Source of the DNA: Bidens hawaiensis
Lineage: Eukaryota; Streptophyta; Magnoliopsida; Asterales; Asteraceae
DNA length: 64,000 nucleotides
NCBI GenBank assembly: GCA_021521415.1
Contig: JAIQDT010003567.1
Location: forward strand, 214,573-278,572
Direction of reading: 5' to 3'
Shown here: one piece after another, positions 45,070-55,930 of the stretch
How positions within the stretch are numbered: position 1 is the stretch's first letter
Layout of the letters: each line of letters opens with the position of its first letter
The notes under the pieces: model-generated
Databases searched by the model: none
What the model was told of the DNA's origin: nothing
The model's input: the letters and a program-made list of their open reading frames with translations, nothing else
Position numbers and translations under genes: made by a program

Positions 45070-45292
45070 TGAATAGGCCATTCGCTCTAATGTAAGTTAC
45101 ATTTGTTACAGGGTAACGAATGTAACACATTCATCTAATTGTAAGCTTATTCGTTAACCTTGATTAACGAATGAGATAACGAATGAGGGCCATTCGCTAT
45201 CTTTTAAAGTATAACGAATAAGTATGTTTATTCGTTAAAGTATCTATAATGAATGACACATTCGTTAAGTGTTAAGTTAACGAATGTGGTCA
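45070..45292. repeat. AACGAATG / CATTCGTT word array in C2 right LTR
   Basis: About a dozen words in both orientations, ending directly before the TATA box. Confidence 0.85.
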
Positions 45293-45297
45293 TCCCT

Positions 45298-45305
45298 TAT
45301 AAATA
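45298..45305 (+). promoter_or_regulatory. C2 LTR TATA box
   Basis: TATAAATA followed by CCCTGTAAC. The left LTR has TACAAATA at the same place, so its promoter is probably weakened. Confidence 0.65.
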
Positions 45306-45489
45306 CCCTGTAACTTATCATTAATGTAACAGTTCTGATATTTTGCCATTTTCTCTCTCGTTACTCTGCCGAATTGTTCACTCAACATACACACTACACA
45401 CACATAACGTATGCAAGCCTAATCGTATAAGAATCAACATGTGTATCGTTGTTATCAAGATCTAGATCTATAAAAGCTCTTTCACTAAT

Positions 45490-46010
45490 TACATATATAC
45501 ACAAGTTCAGTTGTTCATATCCATATTCATAAACCCTCGCTCTTAAATCATGTTAATTGTTAATTGTTGATTCAAATTGAGCTAGGGTTATCGTTAGTAG
45601 ATCAAAAATGAACTAAATACACATTTCAATTACCATTTATGATGATGAATTAAAGGATAATACTTGATTATGCTTCATGGCCCAACTCAGTTTCAAAATC
45701 AATTTTGACTGCTTTATAACTAGCAATTGGGTTAGGGTTTAGAGTCGAGAGGATGAGAGGATTGAGTGTGAAGGTTTAATTGAGTTTTAGACGAGTATTT
45801 ATAGTGTTTTAAGGTTAGGTTAGGCACGATTTAGTCATCGATGGAATAGCTGCCTATTTGATTATAATTTCTACAATTAAAACATCGGTGGATATCGAAT
45901 TCGGTTAGGAAATGATTTGGTAATATTGATTTTTGATTATGCCCGAGAATTAAGGGTCAAGACATGATGTATAGAGGGTGTCGGCCGGTGGTGGATAAGG
46001 GAGAAGGAGG
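45490..46010 (-). mobile_element. G2 gypsy LTR, distal part after C2 (right limit approximate)
   Basis: This is noncoding sequence continuing the G2 LTR from 16,828. A minus-strand TATA box (TATTTATA on the plus strand) is at 45,797-45,804. On the minus strand the order TATA, then T-arm-like hairpin (16,720-16,758), then the GATCATAC block (14,500), then LTR end (14,059) matches the order in the G1 LTR. The U3 start is near 46,000 but I could not fix it. Confidence 0.45.
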
Positions 46011-48210
46011 AGGGAAAATACTTTTGTTAAATTTTCGCATATTGGTTCTTCATCTTTTGTGGTGGGTGCAAAAATGGTTAAGAGTTTAGTTTAGGGGTTG
46101 TTTTGGAAATTCTTTAATAGTTTAACAAGAAATATATAAAAGAATAATTAAATAAATGGAATATTTTATTGATAATTTTACCCGACTACAAAACGGATCG
46201 GGTAATGATTACAAAAACATGAAACGGAAAACCCGAAATGTTATACAGTTTGTCCATTTGTTTAAAATATCCTAACTACTAATGTCTTCTCTGAGTAGTA
46301 TCCTCTAATGATCGTACGTGTAGCATATATATGAAATAAAGTCAACTAAACGAATAGTTGGTGAGTTCACACAAGGTTTAATATACAGACATAAAAACCA
46401 TAAAACTCCATGAAACATGTGATTATCGAGCAAGTAAGGTCCTTTCTAATTGGTAACAACCAACGGACTCGGATAATCACGCAAGTAAGGTCCTTTCCAG
46501 CTGGTAACAACCAATGTACTCGAATAATGAGGCCATTTTCCACTCATAACAAAATGGTCTTCAGTGCTAAGGGTGACGTATGATCATACTTATTGAATAT
46601 ACCACGTGCAAGTAAGTTTTGAGAAAGTAATCAAGTATATACATTTCACACCCCGACTTAGGGCCTGGGTACGACGCCCATTAATTGGTATCTGTTTTGA
46701 AAATATATCAGAGTTTGCGGATTTGTTTTAGAGGAAGTCTTTAAAATAATATTCTTCTAATAATGGGTTCAAATAATCATTTGATATCATGAATCAAGTT
46801 TGACAAAATATGAGCAGAAGCCTTTTTAATAAAATATTATTATATTGAAAACTCAGGATTTGAATACCCGTTTAATAATTTAAATACCGGTCTTTTAAAA
46901 ATATAGTTCTTTATAATATTCTGAATAAAATATCTGAGCCATCAGATCACCTCTAATGACTATGTCTCCAATCTTCTAATCCGTCTTTCCTGTCAATTCT
47001 ATTATTTACAGTTTCCCTGAAATGTGGGGGAAAAATACGTCAGCACACAGCCGGTGAATGACGTTGACTCAGTTTCAATACCATTATGAAATCAATAATA
47101 ATACCTTTATGACAACACTCATTAGGCACCCAACTCAATTGGGATAAAATAACCCTAAGTACATGAACAATTAATCATATACACAATATCCTTTCTTTGA
47201 ACAGTCCCGTAGACTTCCAGAGGCATGTTTGATGATATGCATGGCCTCGGTGAAACTCCGAGTCACCATGTATCAATGGATCCAGACACATGTATACTCT
47301 TAATCTGAGTATGCCCGTTTCTTATTATTGTAACACAAAGTTTTAAGGATTCGTAAATCCTACGCAAACAGTTCAGACTCTAAAAGAGTTGTAAAAGTTT
47401 AGGGTGTATTCACCTTTTATGATTGTAAATCAGTTACTGACACCGATTCCGTTATATTTGATCAGTTTCTGCTACTGACCCCTGTCTGTAAATCAGTTTC
47501 TGTTACTGATTCCTGTTTCTGTCTTCAACTTTTGTTTGATTGATTGGCTGTTATCTCGGAACTATAGTACGAGAATAACATTTGTATGAATATCTAGATC
47601 AATGATCTAGTTTCAGACCCGTAGTCTGTTTTGTATAGCTTTAACCTTGACAATTCATTTGTTTGTATAAAACATTTGGACCTTTAGTCCTTTTGTTTAT
47701 TTATCAGTTTTGTGCTAAATTTCTTCTTCAGGAAGAAACATCTATACTAGGTTTCTTTTTCAAGAAGAAACATTACTTTAACTATAACCGTTGTGAATGA
47801 ATATTTCTTAATTATAAGAAATATTATTTTAACTACACCATTTGTGTGTGAATGCTTAAGTTTTTTAATAATGAAGAAACAATAATTTGTCTATAACCTT
47901 TGCTTTTGAAGAGTTATATTATGCTTATCTGTAATCAAGGTTTGGGCTATACCCCCTACTATGGTTTAAGCCATAATAATAATAATAATAATAATAACAA
48001 CTACTTAATCAGAACCCCTACCTCGCACGGATATTTTGAGTTAAATGACTATGACTAACCGAGCAGCACTTCTACTCTATATCGTGTAATTAGAGCTTAG
48101 ATTGTCAAAGCTTCAGAGCTTGGCACGTTCTACGAGATCGGCACGCAAAACGAGGTTATATGTGCGAGAGTAGTGTGTTTGGTGTGAATTGGAGTGTGCC
48201 GAACACCCTC

Positions 48211-48220
48211 CTATTTATAG
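48211..48220 (-). promoter_or_regulatory. S4 LTR TATA box
   Basis: CTATTTATAG on the plus strand reads CTATAAATAG on the minus strand, directly downstream of the palindromic word block in LTR sense. Confidence 0.6.
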
Positions 48221-48227
48221 CTGATTT

Positions 48228-48475
48228 TGGACTCATTCGCGTTGAAGGACAAACAACCTAGCCATTCGCGTCAGCGAACCGCCATAAAGTTGGTTGAGTT
48301 ATCAGACGTCTTGCCACGTGTCCCCACGTGTCATGGATGCAGAATCATTACTTCGCATCGCGCGAAGAAACCTTATCTTGTTACTTCACGTAGCACGAAG
48401 TTACTCAAAGTTGGTTTAATGTCTTTTGTTTAGCCCAAAGACCTTGAAGCCTGATCCTTCGCGTCGCGCGAAGGA
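48228..48475. repeat. Palindromic CTTCGCG..CGCGAAG word block in S4
   Basis: Imperfect palindromes are CCTTCGCGTCGCGCGAAGG (48,456-48,474; 8-bp arms), CTTCGCATCGCGCGAAG (48,351-48,367) and ACTTCACGTAGCACGAAGT (48,383-48,401), with related half-sites CATTCGCG near 48,234 and 48,262. All lie within about 260 bases upstream of the TATA box. Confidence 0.75.
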
Positions 48476-49082
48476 AGAAATTTCATATTTTCATTTTCAG
48501 TACTTGTACTATCCAAAAATACTAAAGCAGCCCTTATGAGGCTCACAGTGATGCGAAGTGCAACGTGCACCATCAAAATGCCACATTACGCCCATCGCAA
48601 GAGTCCATGCGCGTGCGTGTCGGTTGCTTCTCACCCTCCGCTAGGACTATAGAGAGCGGTTAGCCACATAAGATTATTACTATGGAAACTCTCTTCCTTA
48701 TAAAGAGCTTCCATTTCTTTTCACATTTCCATGTGGGATGAAAGTTATCTTTCTTATTTATACCTATGTGGAATGCTTCCACTGTCTTGCATCTTTCCAT
48801 GTGGGATGGAATTTCTTACTTCCTTAACATAAGATGTCTTCTTTTTCTTTATCTCATTTTTCCCATTAATTGTCTTTGAGATTATTTTTAATTCCTTATC
48901 TTTAAAAGTGGACATATTTAGCCCAAACTAAGTAAGGAATTTTCCGAGATGATACAACACACAAGTCCATGATATGAATTATAGTTTTCTAAAGGAATAA
49001 GTAAACGATTTGAATTGATAGGATCTACATGCTACACCCAAAAAAATTTAAGAGCATTAAATAAAGGGTATGAGAAACTCAA

Positions 49083-50709
49083 TGATGTGCTAAAAGTAGT
49101 TTAATAATTATTAACTAATTTAACTTAAATTAGACACTAAGTAATACTCTAGACTCTCTAAAACTCGACTAAACTACTAATCGGCAAGTGAACCGATCGA
49201 CTCTAGTAAAGCTAAGTAAGTCCAGATATCGAACCCACGAGACTCTTCTAATTACGTTAACTAGCTAATTAAACTCAACTACGGACACGACTTATTTGTT
49301 TATATTTGTTTTAAAGGGGGTTTTTAATTAAAATATTAAATTAAGACTATTATTAAAACTAATTTAAAAAAAGAAGTAAATTAAATGAAACACAAGTTTA
49401 TTGAAGTAAATAAGATGATAATGAAAACCTACCTAGGTTAGAATCCCCTAAGTTTCAGTTGTTAATTAACCGGGAAAATATTTAGTTATGGAACTGGGAT
49501 CGTAAAATAGACGCTTAAAAGAAAACCCGAACAAGACCCCTGGCCCTTCTCAAGAAGATACCTATGGGTTTCTAATAAGTTTTAAAGCACACCAGTTTTA
49601 AAAATCAAGATTCCTTACAGTCACCTAATTATTTATGAATTAGTTCATTTATAATGAAATCCTACTTTATAGCGCGGAAATCAAAAGCAATTTAATATAT
49701 TTAATTGACTCAATAGACAATATTAAATAATTAAACCTAGACGGACTCCTTATGAAGAACTAAATCTAGCAAGATTAATTAACAAAGACCTATCAATAAC
49801 GTAGCACCTTACAACTACTTAGGTTAGCAGCACACTTAGGTTTATTTGATAATATTACTCCTATGGTCTTATTGCAAAGCAATCATAAAATAATCAATAA
49901 CACAAAGTGATTGACCTAATAGCGACCAATCATATGACAAACAATAATCAAGGCAACTATGGAATACAACTCATCAAACAACCCTAAGTATCCATATGCA
50001 TCAATTTAATATGATTAAATCTTTTATTAATTCATAAAACCATAACAATTAAATAAATCCCAAATCAATCACAACATCAACATAGGTTCATCATGTGCCT
50101 AAGTAGTTCATAAAATCTAGCCAAGCATCTTAAATTTAAACAAAATAAAATTGAAAGATTTCATGGTGAAAATAATGGAAAACGAATGAAAATAGAAGAT
50201 AAAACATGTGATCTTCGTCTTCAAACAATAGGAAATTCATTGGAGAATTCTTCACCTTCAAAGACGTAAAAAGTAGCAATCCTAAACCTTAGAACACTTC
50301 GTCTGGCTCTCTCAAGGTATGTTTAAGGTTAAGTTTAGAGGTGTTTATATAAACTTTCAATGCCCAAAACCCTAATTGACGTGGAAAGTTCTAGAACAGG
50401 AAACCCAAGACGCCGCGCGACTAAGCCCTGCCTCCATGGCCATGCAGCGCGACGTGCTAGGGGGTGGGGTGGTTGGCTGGTCCGGTCTGGTTCAATTCTG
50501 ATGCGGTCCGGTTCGTTTCCGGAGCCTCCGGTTCTCCCGTTTGACTTGTTTTTGCTTGTTTTTCGCCCTTTTTTCGACACGATTGATTCCCGGAACCTAA
50601 AATATTCAAATATGTTAGTAGTATACAAATTTTAATAAAAACCAAACCAAAACTAATAAAATATTAAACAAAATATACACGGGAATTATATATATTTAGC
50701 ATTATATCA
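49083..50709 (-). mobile_element. N3 noncoding solo LTR-like insertion in L5
   Basis: 1,627 bp from TGATGTGCTAAAAG to TTTAGCATTATATCA, with TG..CA ends and partly inverted termini (TGATGTGCTAAA against TGATATAATGCTAAA). Flanks are CTCAA (49,078-49,082) and CTCAC (50,710-50,714). The L6 LTR gives the empty site (GGTGAG followed directly by TTTCTCATACCC), so the boundaries are well supported. A minus-strand TATA (GTTTATATAAAC) is at 50,343-50,354, with a GC-rich stretch containing GCGCGAC words (50,411-50,455) upstream. It shares landmarks with N1. No coding content; overlapping ORFs on both strands at 50,335-50,645 are chance. Confidence 0.75.
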
Positions 50710-51256
50710 CTCACCTTGAAATTGACGATAAACTTGCAATAAAAACCGAAAGCACAATAATGAAACCGAAGAAACTGAACCTAACAAACTATAACACAAA
50801 ATTAAAATCTAACTAACGAAATTATAAAGGCTAACTAATTTGGTTTTGGGAAATTTTCATTATTTTAATATATATATATTTTTATTATATTAAGGCATTT
50901 GTATTATAATACTATTTTTAAGATTTAACGGAATTTTAATGATTTATTATTATTATTTTAATATTATTTAATTAATATTTTATCACTAATATGAGAATTT
51001 TATTCTCTACGAAGGACCGATTTTAATGATATAATTTTATTCCTGAAGATTATACTAGCGAAATAAAGTTAACGAAACGAAATTATAAAATAATATTACC
51101 GGGTTTAACGAACATGAAAGTTAGTTTAGATGACAAATGATAAAAATCAGTTTATATTTAATTTTATTTAATCTAAAATAATTTTATTTGATTTTTAATA
51201 ATTTATTTGGTCATAAATAATAAAAGAAAAGCTTAAAAAATAAAACAAAAAGAAAT

Positions 51257-51327
51257 GTGCTGACCCGGGTTCGAACCCAGGCCTTATGGCTCAAACTCAA
51301 GTGACATAACCAACTAAACCAGGCATA
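51257..51327 (-). repeat. tRNA-like segment in L5 LTR
   Basis: On the minus strand TGGTTTAGTTGG (A-box-like) is followed about 30 bases later by GGGTTCGAACCCGGG (B-box-like), in about 71 bases. The acceptor stem does not pair well and the T stem is imperfect, so it is a tRNA relic or mimic rather than a working tRNA gene. It lies about 360 bases downstream of the LTR TATA box, like the T-arm-like motifs in G1. Confidence 0.5.
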
Positions 51328-51624
51328 CTTGTTTTTTTAAGAATAGAAATAGTTTTATAAATATTAAATATCAAGTTCGTCTTCCTCATACAAACCCTAG
51401 GTTTTCAAATATGTTAATCCATTCCATGTTCAATCAAATTAAGTTAGGAGTTTTAATGTACGGCTAAAAACTATCCAAAAGCATCTAACAATTACCTGTA
51501 ATGGTGACGGAATGATGATGAACAAGGTGGCCGGAGTTAAGAACTTTGGCGGATTAATTTAGCGATATAGATTGTATTTTAGATTGAATTGATGCTTGGG
51601 ACGAGTTTAGTTGATGCTTTAGGT

Positions 51625-51635
51625 CCTATTTATAG
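51625..51635 (-). promoter_or_regulatory. L5 LTR TATA box
   Basis: CCTATTTATAGG on the plus strand reads CCTATAAATAGG on the minus strand, about 0.7 kb from the LTR start once insertions are removed, as in G1. Confidence 0.6.
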
Positions 51636-51908
51636 GCTTAATTGGAACGCGTTCTACTAATTAGTAGTTATTGTGAATTTAAATATAAGCTGGCGGTTTT
51701 ACGAAATCATTATGTGCGTTACAAGCTGTTATTACATGTTTTGAACGATGATTAATGTTTGTAGTTAGTGACAAAAGTTGTTACAAATTTTAATTTGATT
51801 AATATACGCGTTTAAAGGGTGTAATAAGGTTGCCAGAAAAACTATGGGTTGCCAAACGGAGGCCGGAATCTTATTGACGGTAAAACGAGAGTCTTGGGGG
51901 GGTGATAG

Positions 51909-52286
51909 TAGAGTGGGCAAATAAACCGGTTAACCGAACCGACCCAAAAACTGAACCGAAACCGAACCGATTGAAACCAATTATGTAGAAACCGGTGTGA
52001 ACCGATTGAAACCATAGGTTCGGAACCGATTGAAACCATAGGTTCGGAACCGGTTTGTAATTTTCTCCACCAAAACCCGTTCCAAACTAGTTAACCGAAC
52101 AGGAACCGGAAAATACCAAAACTGAAACGGATCAAAACCCGAATCAAAACTGATCGTAACATTGTAAGAAACCGATTTCAAACTGAACCGAAACCGATCA
52201 TAAATCGGTTTTGACATTTGTTGACCAAACCGAACCGGTTTTAATCCAAGCCGATTTTGAGTTTTAAACCGGGTTGTGCACCTTTA
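51909..52286. mobile_element. hAT-like MITE in L5
   Basis: 378 bp rich in AACCGA and AACCGG words, with terminal sequences TAGAGTGGGCA and TAAAGGTGCACA (reverse complement of the right end). Flanks GGTGATAG (51,901-51,908) and GCTAGTAG (52,287-52,294) agree at five of eight positions, compatible with an old 8-bp hAT duplication. ORFs on the minus strand across it are repeat-driven. Confidence 0.5.
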
Positions 52287-52560
52287 GCTAGTAGGGTTAA
52301 ATGATATTTTATATTAATTTTACACTTTAGCCCTTCATGTTTAAAATTATATTAAAATAGATTTTAAAATAAAATTACCAATTAAACCCTGAACTTTGAA
52401 ATATATTTAAAAGGCGTTCAACACAAATAGAAAAAGAACAATCGATAGCTTAGATCATCAGGAATATTATATTAATGATGAACGATGAACAAAAATACAT
52501 TGAAACAATGAAAGGGGTCGGTTTAACGAATCCAAATACAAATAATAAAACTTGACGAAC

Positions 52561-55500
52561 TGTGACATTTGAGCCAAAACAAGGTACACCTCAGTACGTA
52601 TTTACCGATTAAGCAAATAAACGCCTGTTGCGTAACAAACGAACGATCAACCGAACGGGTCGGGTTATGACTCAGATATCTCGGGGGGCCATTTATAAGT
52701 GATATACGATCTATACAAGCTAAAACATTAGAAATATGGTCTTAGTTTGATAGCAAACAAGTTAAACGAAAACATGCTCGTTTAACCACCCGCTATAGAT
52801 TTAAACGCGAAAGATAGTTAAAAACCAAGCATTGTATCATCCTTTAAGCTGAAAAAGACTTACCAAACACTTATTTGAAATGTTTTAAGCGATCCGTGAA
52901 AATATTTTTGATTTTTACAAACATATAGTATGTTTTTATAATTTTACACAAAACTAGCCGAAAAACACTCGTTTTCGCGCTGTTTAACGCACCCGATAAG
53001 TTTTTGGGCTTGAACTAAATTTGGACCGGGCTTTTCGTATTTGGGCTTGAGAAATCAGAAGCTTGGGCCAAAATGGGCCCAAGGTGGGCCCATATATATC
53101 CCGATCGCAACAGCAAACCCCCCCCCCCCTTTTAGTTCTTTCATATTTAAACTAGATACAAGATATTTTAACCTCATTTTCTTGAAAAATCTGGATACAA
53201 ACTCTGCTCCAGCAGAAAAACTTCAAAACCTAAGGTAAGGAGCTTAAATAAGTAGCTTTTGAACTTGTTTAAACTTGTTTAATACCATAAAAACATGTCT
53301 TGGTTACTAAAAATCATTCCTAACCGTGTAAAAATCCTAAAAATGGTCCATAAACATGTTTTGATCATACACATGGTAAGGAACCTGTTTTGATAGTTTT
53401 TTTGGCCATAAACACGGATTAAAGGGTTGAAACGGCGTTTTTACGGTTCAAAAGTTCGTTTTTGTGCACTAGTCGAAACCCTAAGTTAAGGGCTGTTATG
53501 TTGATGAAATATTGCTTGGTTTGTGATATAGGACTTGTACCTAGCTTGCTTAGAAGCACAAGAACCTGAAAACTTGATTAAAAGGTCGGAAATGAGCCAA
53601 ACCCGCTAAGGTAATGCCGAAACACTCGCTTACGGGCTATTTAGGTTAAGATTGTGATGTGCATATTTTTAGGACTTGAAATTTTTCAGGGACATCAGGG
53701 ACCATGTCAATAAGTCCCTGTTTAAATTTGGTAATTTTTCGACCATCCGAGAATATTTGGCGAATTTATTACCGAATTGGGACGTTTATTTGGGAAAAAA
53801 AACTAAAATACTTCAAAAATTATGATATTTTTCTGGGAACTCAGATTTAATGTATTTTGATCACATATAAAGTTTGGAATCATTTGGAGAAGTTTAAAGG
53901 TGTTTTGTTTATTTGGTTTCGTGTGAATTTTTATAGCCGAATTTGGGCCGAAAAGAATATTGCACGAGCTTTTTACATTCTAAAATTGATACAGGTTGTT
54001 TTAGGACATGATTTGAGTATTCAGGAATTTTTGTAGAATTTTTGGAAATTGTTTGGGGTAAACGGACGATTTTCAGGCGAAATATAGCTGATAAAATGAA
54101 TTTTTATAAATTAATAAATCAGTAAATAAATTCCAAAAATATTTTTATAAAAATATACATATTTTAATTGATAAGTGGTTAAATTTTCATAATTTAACTA
54201 TTAACGGTTAATTAATTATGCTAATCTGAATATTAAACAAATTCAGTTTTATAACAACCGGCAAGTTCGCGTCTAACGAACCTACGGGAATATCAAAACA
54301 CCAAGAGTGATCAAAAATCATATTTTTGGACTAATTAAGTAAAAATGAACTTTTCTATGAGAAACCTGGACATCCGGGTGGATTGTGCGCGTTTCTTCTC
54401 AAATCAAACTGAATAAACGGAAACATGCCCCGTGGCTAATCCGGGACCCCAGTATGTGATCCTTCTTTATAACTTAATCATTTTATTAACCAATACATTT
54501 ACCCAAGATTATTTTCCCATAACTATTTTCTGAACGCGTAAACGAGCAACTTGGCCCAGCTGGGAAAACGGAAGTCTGAGCCAAGTTCGGTTTTAAGTAT
54601 TAGACATTGAACAACATCACAACCTAAGCCTATTGCCACTTTCTGGGCGTTCCAGCTACACCCAGATTAGTTATACAGCCCAGTTTAGTATTGAGATTAT
54701 AATAATATTAAAATATTAATATTATTATAATATTGTTTATAGGAACTACTGATAGCGGACTGAACAAACCACGAGCTGATACAGTACTGATTATCTACTA
54801 AACCGTGAGTTTCATGACCCCACTTTTAAATTGTTTTACGAACTTTTGGGGTGAAAAGCATGTTTGCTTATCTCTATATACATACCTGAAACATGTGATG
54901 ATGTGAATTATCTAAGTGCTAACACATGAAAGTCCCCACTAACACAGTGATTAACTTCGAGCCGGTGGCTTGTGAATAGTTCTATTGGTTTGACAAACCC
55001 AAACGGAACCGGCACGGTTTTCCGAGACACCAAAACCGTTTGCACATGACCATAATTTTTACGAACCAGCTATGTAGTGTTAGACATAGCTACCGGGGCA
55101 TGTTGTGGGCGGAAAGGGGCCACAGTGGTTGAATGAGCGTGGGAAATGGAGGCACACAGCACGAACAGTCCAGGCTTCACTGTAACTTAGCATAATTACA
55201 TCACATACATCATTTACATACATACATACTTATTTCATGATTACAAGTGTTAACTTGTGAATACTCATTACTGTTTTCTTGAAACTTGTGAAACTCACCA
55301 ACTCTAGTAGTTGACCCATTTTAAACTGCTTTTCAGGTGTACCTAAATCGGAGTAATTTGGTGATCTGTTACTTGCCTGAAGTGTGTGGTCGATGCTATG
55401 TGAATAGAAGCAAGGGTGTTAGTAGTAAGAACGTTTAGTTAACGAACTAGTTTTGTTTGTATCGCCTAGACTGTAAAACAATGATATAACGAAGAAATGT

Positions 55501-55612
55501 AATCTATTGTAAATTAGTTTGTAATGTTTCTTTATAAACAATGTGTTGATATCAGAGGTGTCTGTTACATTCCCGTTTTACGCTTCCGCATTGTGCTATT
55601 CGGGGTGTGACA
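52561..55612 (+). mobile_element. S3 solo LTR (gypsy type) in L5
   Basis: 3,052 bp from TGTGACATTTGAGCC to CGGGGTGTGACA, with perfect 5-bp duplications CGAAC (52,556-52,560 and 55,613-55,617). TATA-like CATATATATCC lies at 53,091-53,101 on the plus strand, followed by a C12 run at 53,118-53,129. No internal domain. It is noncoding throughout; the ORF at 53,041-53,238 is in the LTR leader. Confidence 0.88.
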
Positions 55613-55645
55613 CGAACGTCACACAAAATATATGAAACGAAACTT

Positions 55646-55648
<3 letters not shown>

Positions 55649-55689
<41 letters not shown>
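55649..55689. repeat. (TA)n microsatellite
   Basis: A pure TA run within L5. The minus ORF at 55,552-55,758 is an artefact of it. Confidence 0.95.
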
Positions 55690-55692
<3 letters not shown>

Positions 55693-55750
55693 AAAAACCA
55701 AAAATTTAAAATGGGTTGGTTTTCGTGTTTGAAAAGTAATAAATGTTACA

Positions 55751-55930
55751 GGATTCACAACTTTTAGAAAATTCGTCCCGAAATTAAAATAAAAACAAAA
55801 TTTTAAAAGAAAACAACTAGTACATGAAGTTGTTAAAAGTTTTTAAAATTTTATATATACATAATTAAATAAAATGACCAACACCGATCTTTGAATGGCC
55901 CAAAAGACGTCACAAATGGGAATATGACAA
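55751..55930 (-). mobile_element. Internal 3' end remnant of the L5 element
   Basis: Reverse complement of AATTTCGGGACGAATTTTC and AAAAGTTGTGAATCC, comparable to the end of G1's internal region (6,362-6,392). Only the noncoding end is recognisable; pol is not present before L6 begins. The limit to the right is approximate. Confidence 0.5.

Larger units (their letters stand above)
44983..45484 (+). mobile_element. C2 right LTR, full length
   Basis: 502 bp, from TGTTGATACATG to AAGCTCTTTCA. The end is set by the 5-bp duplication CTAAT (45,485-45,489) matching 16,824-16,828. The word array is at about 45,070-45,290 and the TATA box TATAAATA at 45,298-45,305. Confidence 0.85.
16824..45489 (+). 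mobile_element. C2 Ty1/copia element (complete span with target duplications)
   Basis: The element runs from TGTTGATAC at 16,829 to CTCTTTCA at 45,484, flanked by perfect 5-bp duplications CTAAT (16,824-16,828 and 45,485-45,489). Excluding nested C3 and one copy of the C3 target site it is about 12.9 kb. Order is LTR, gag, linker with second zinc knuckle, PR, INT, RT, RNase H, spacer, extra ORF, PPT, LTR, that is, copia order with INT before RT. Its LTRs differ at roughly two dozen positions over 473 aligned bases by eye (about 5%). It cannot be autonomous: PBS and the N-terminal part of gag are deleted and all frames are broken. Confidence 0.9.
46644..48956 (-). mobile_element. S4 solo LTR in L5
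   Basis: 2,313 bp. The minus strand starts TGTATCATCTCGG and ends GGGGTGTGAAA (one base from the usual TGTGACA end). Flanks are ATACA (46,639-46,643) and ACACA (48,957-48,961). The related LTR L6 (about 56,685-56,715) supplies the empty site and suggests ACACA was the original target. A minus-strand TATA box is at 48,211-48,220, with palindromic words upstream. It contains (AAT)n at 47,971-47,997 and degenerate repeats of TTTCCATGTGGGATG at about 48,720-48,805. No internal domain is present. The ORF at 48,227-48,433 lies in the repeats. Confidence 0.75.
46011..55750 (-). mobile_element. L5 gypsy 3' LTR with four nested insertions (left limit approximate)
   Basis: This is a minus-strand LTR of the G1/G2 type. 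Its start (minus strand TGTAACATT) is at 55,750, next to an internal end homologous to 6,362-6,392 of G1. Going down the plus coordinates it contains TATA at 51,625-51,635, a tRNA-like segment at 51,257-51,327, CAATTTCAAGGTGAG (minus, about 50,710-50,724), GAGTTTCTCATACCC (minus, about 49,062-49,077), GGACTTGTG (minus, about 48,960), GTATGATCATACG (46,578-46,590), two copies of a CTGGAAAGGACC-like block, and TTAGAGGAT near 46,300. It is interrupted by S4, N3, a MITE and S3. Subtracting these leaves about 2.3 kb, matching the 2.35 kb G1 LTR. Confidence 0.65.

Noticed and set aside
50335..50645. Overlapping ORFs on both strands
   Set aside because: GC-rich LTR U3 sequence of N3, with no domain and no conservation in N1.
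51257..51327. Functional tRNA gene
   Set aside because: A- and B-box-like words are present, but acceptor and T stems do not pair properly and no anticodon arm is convincing.
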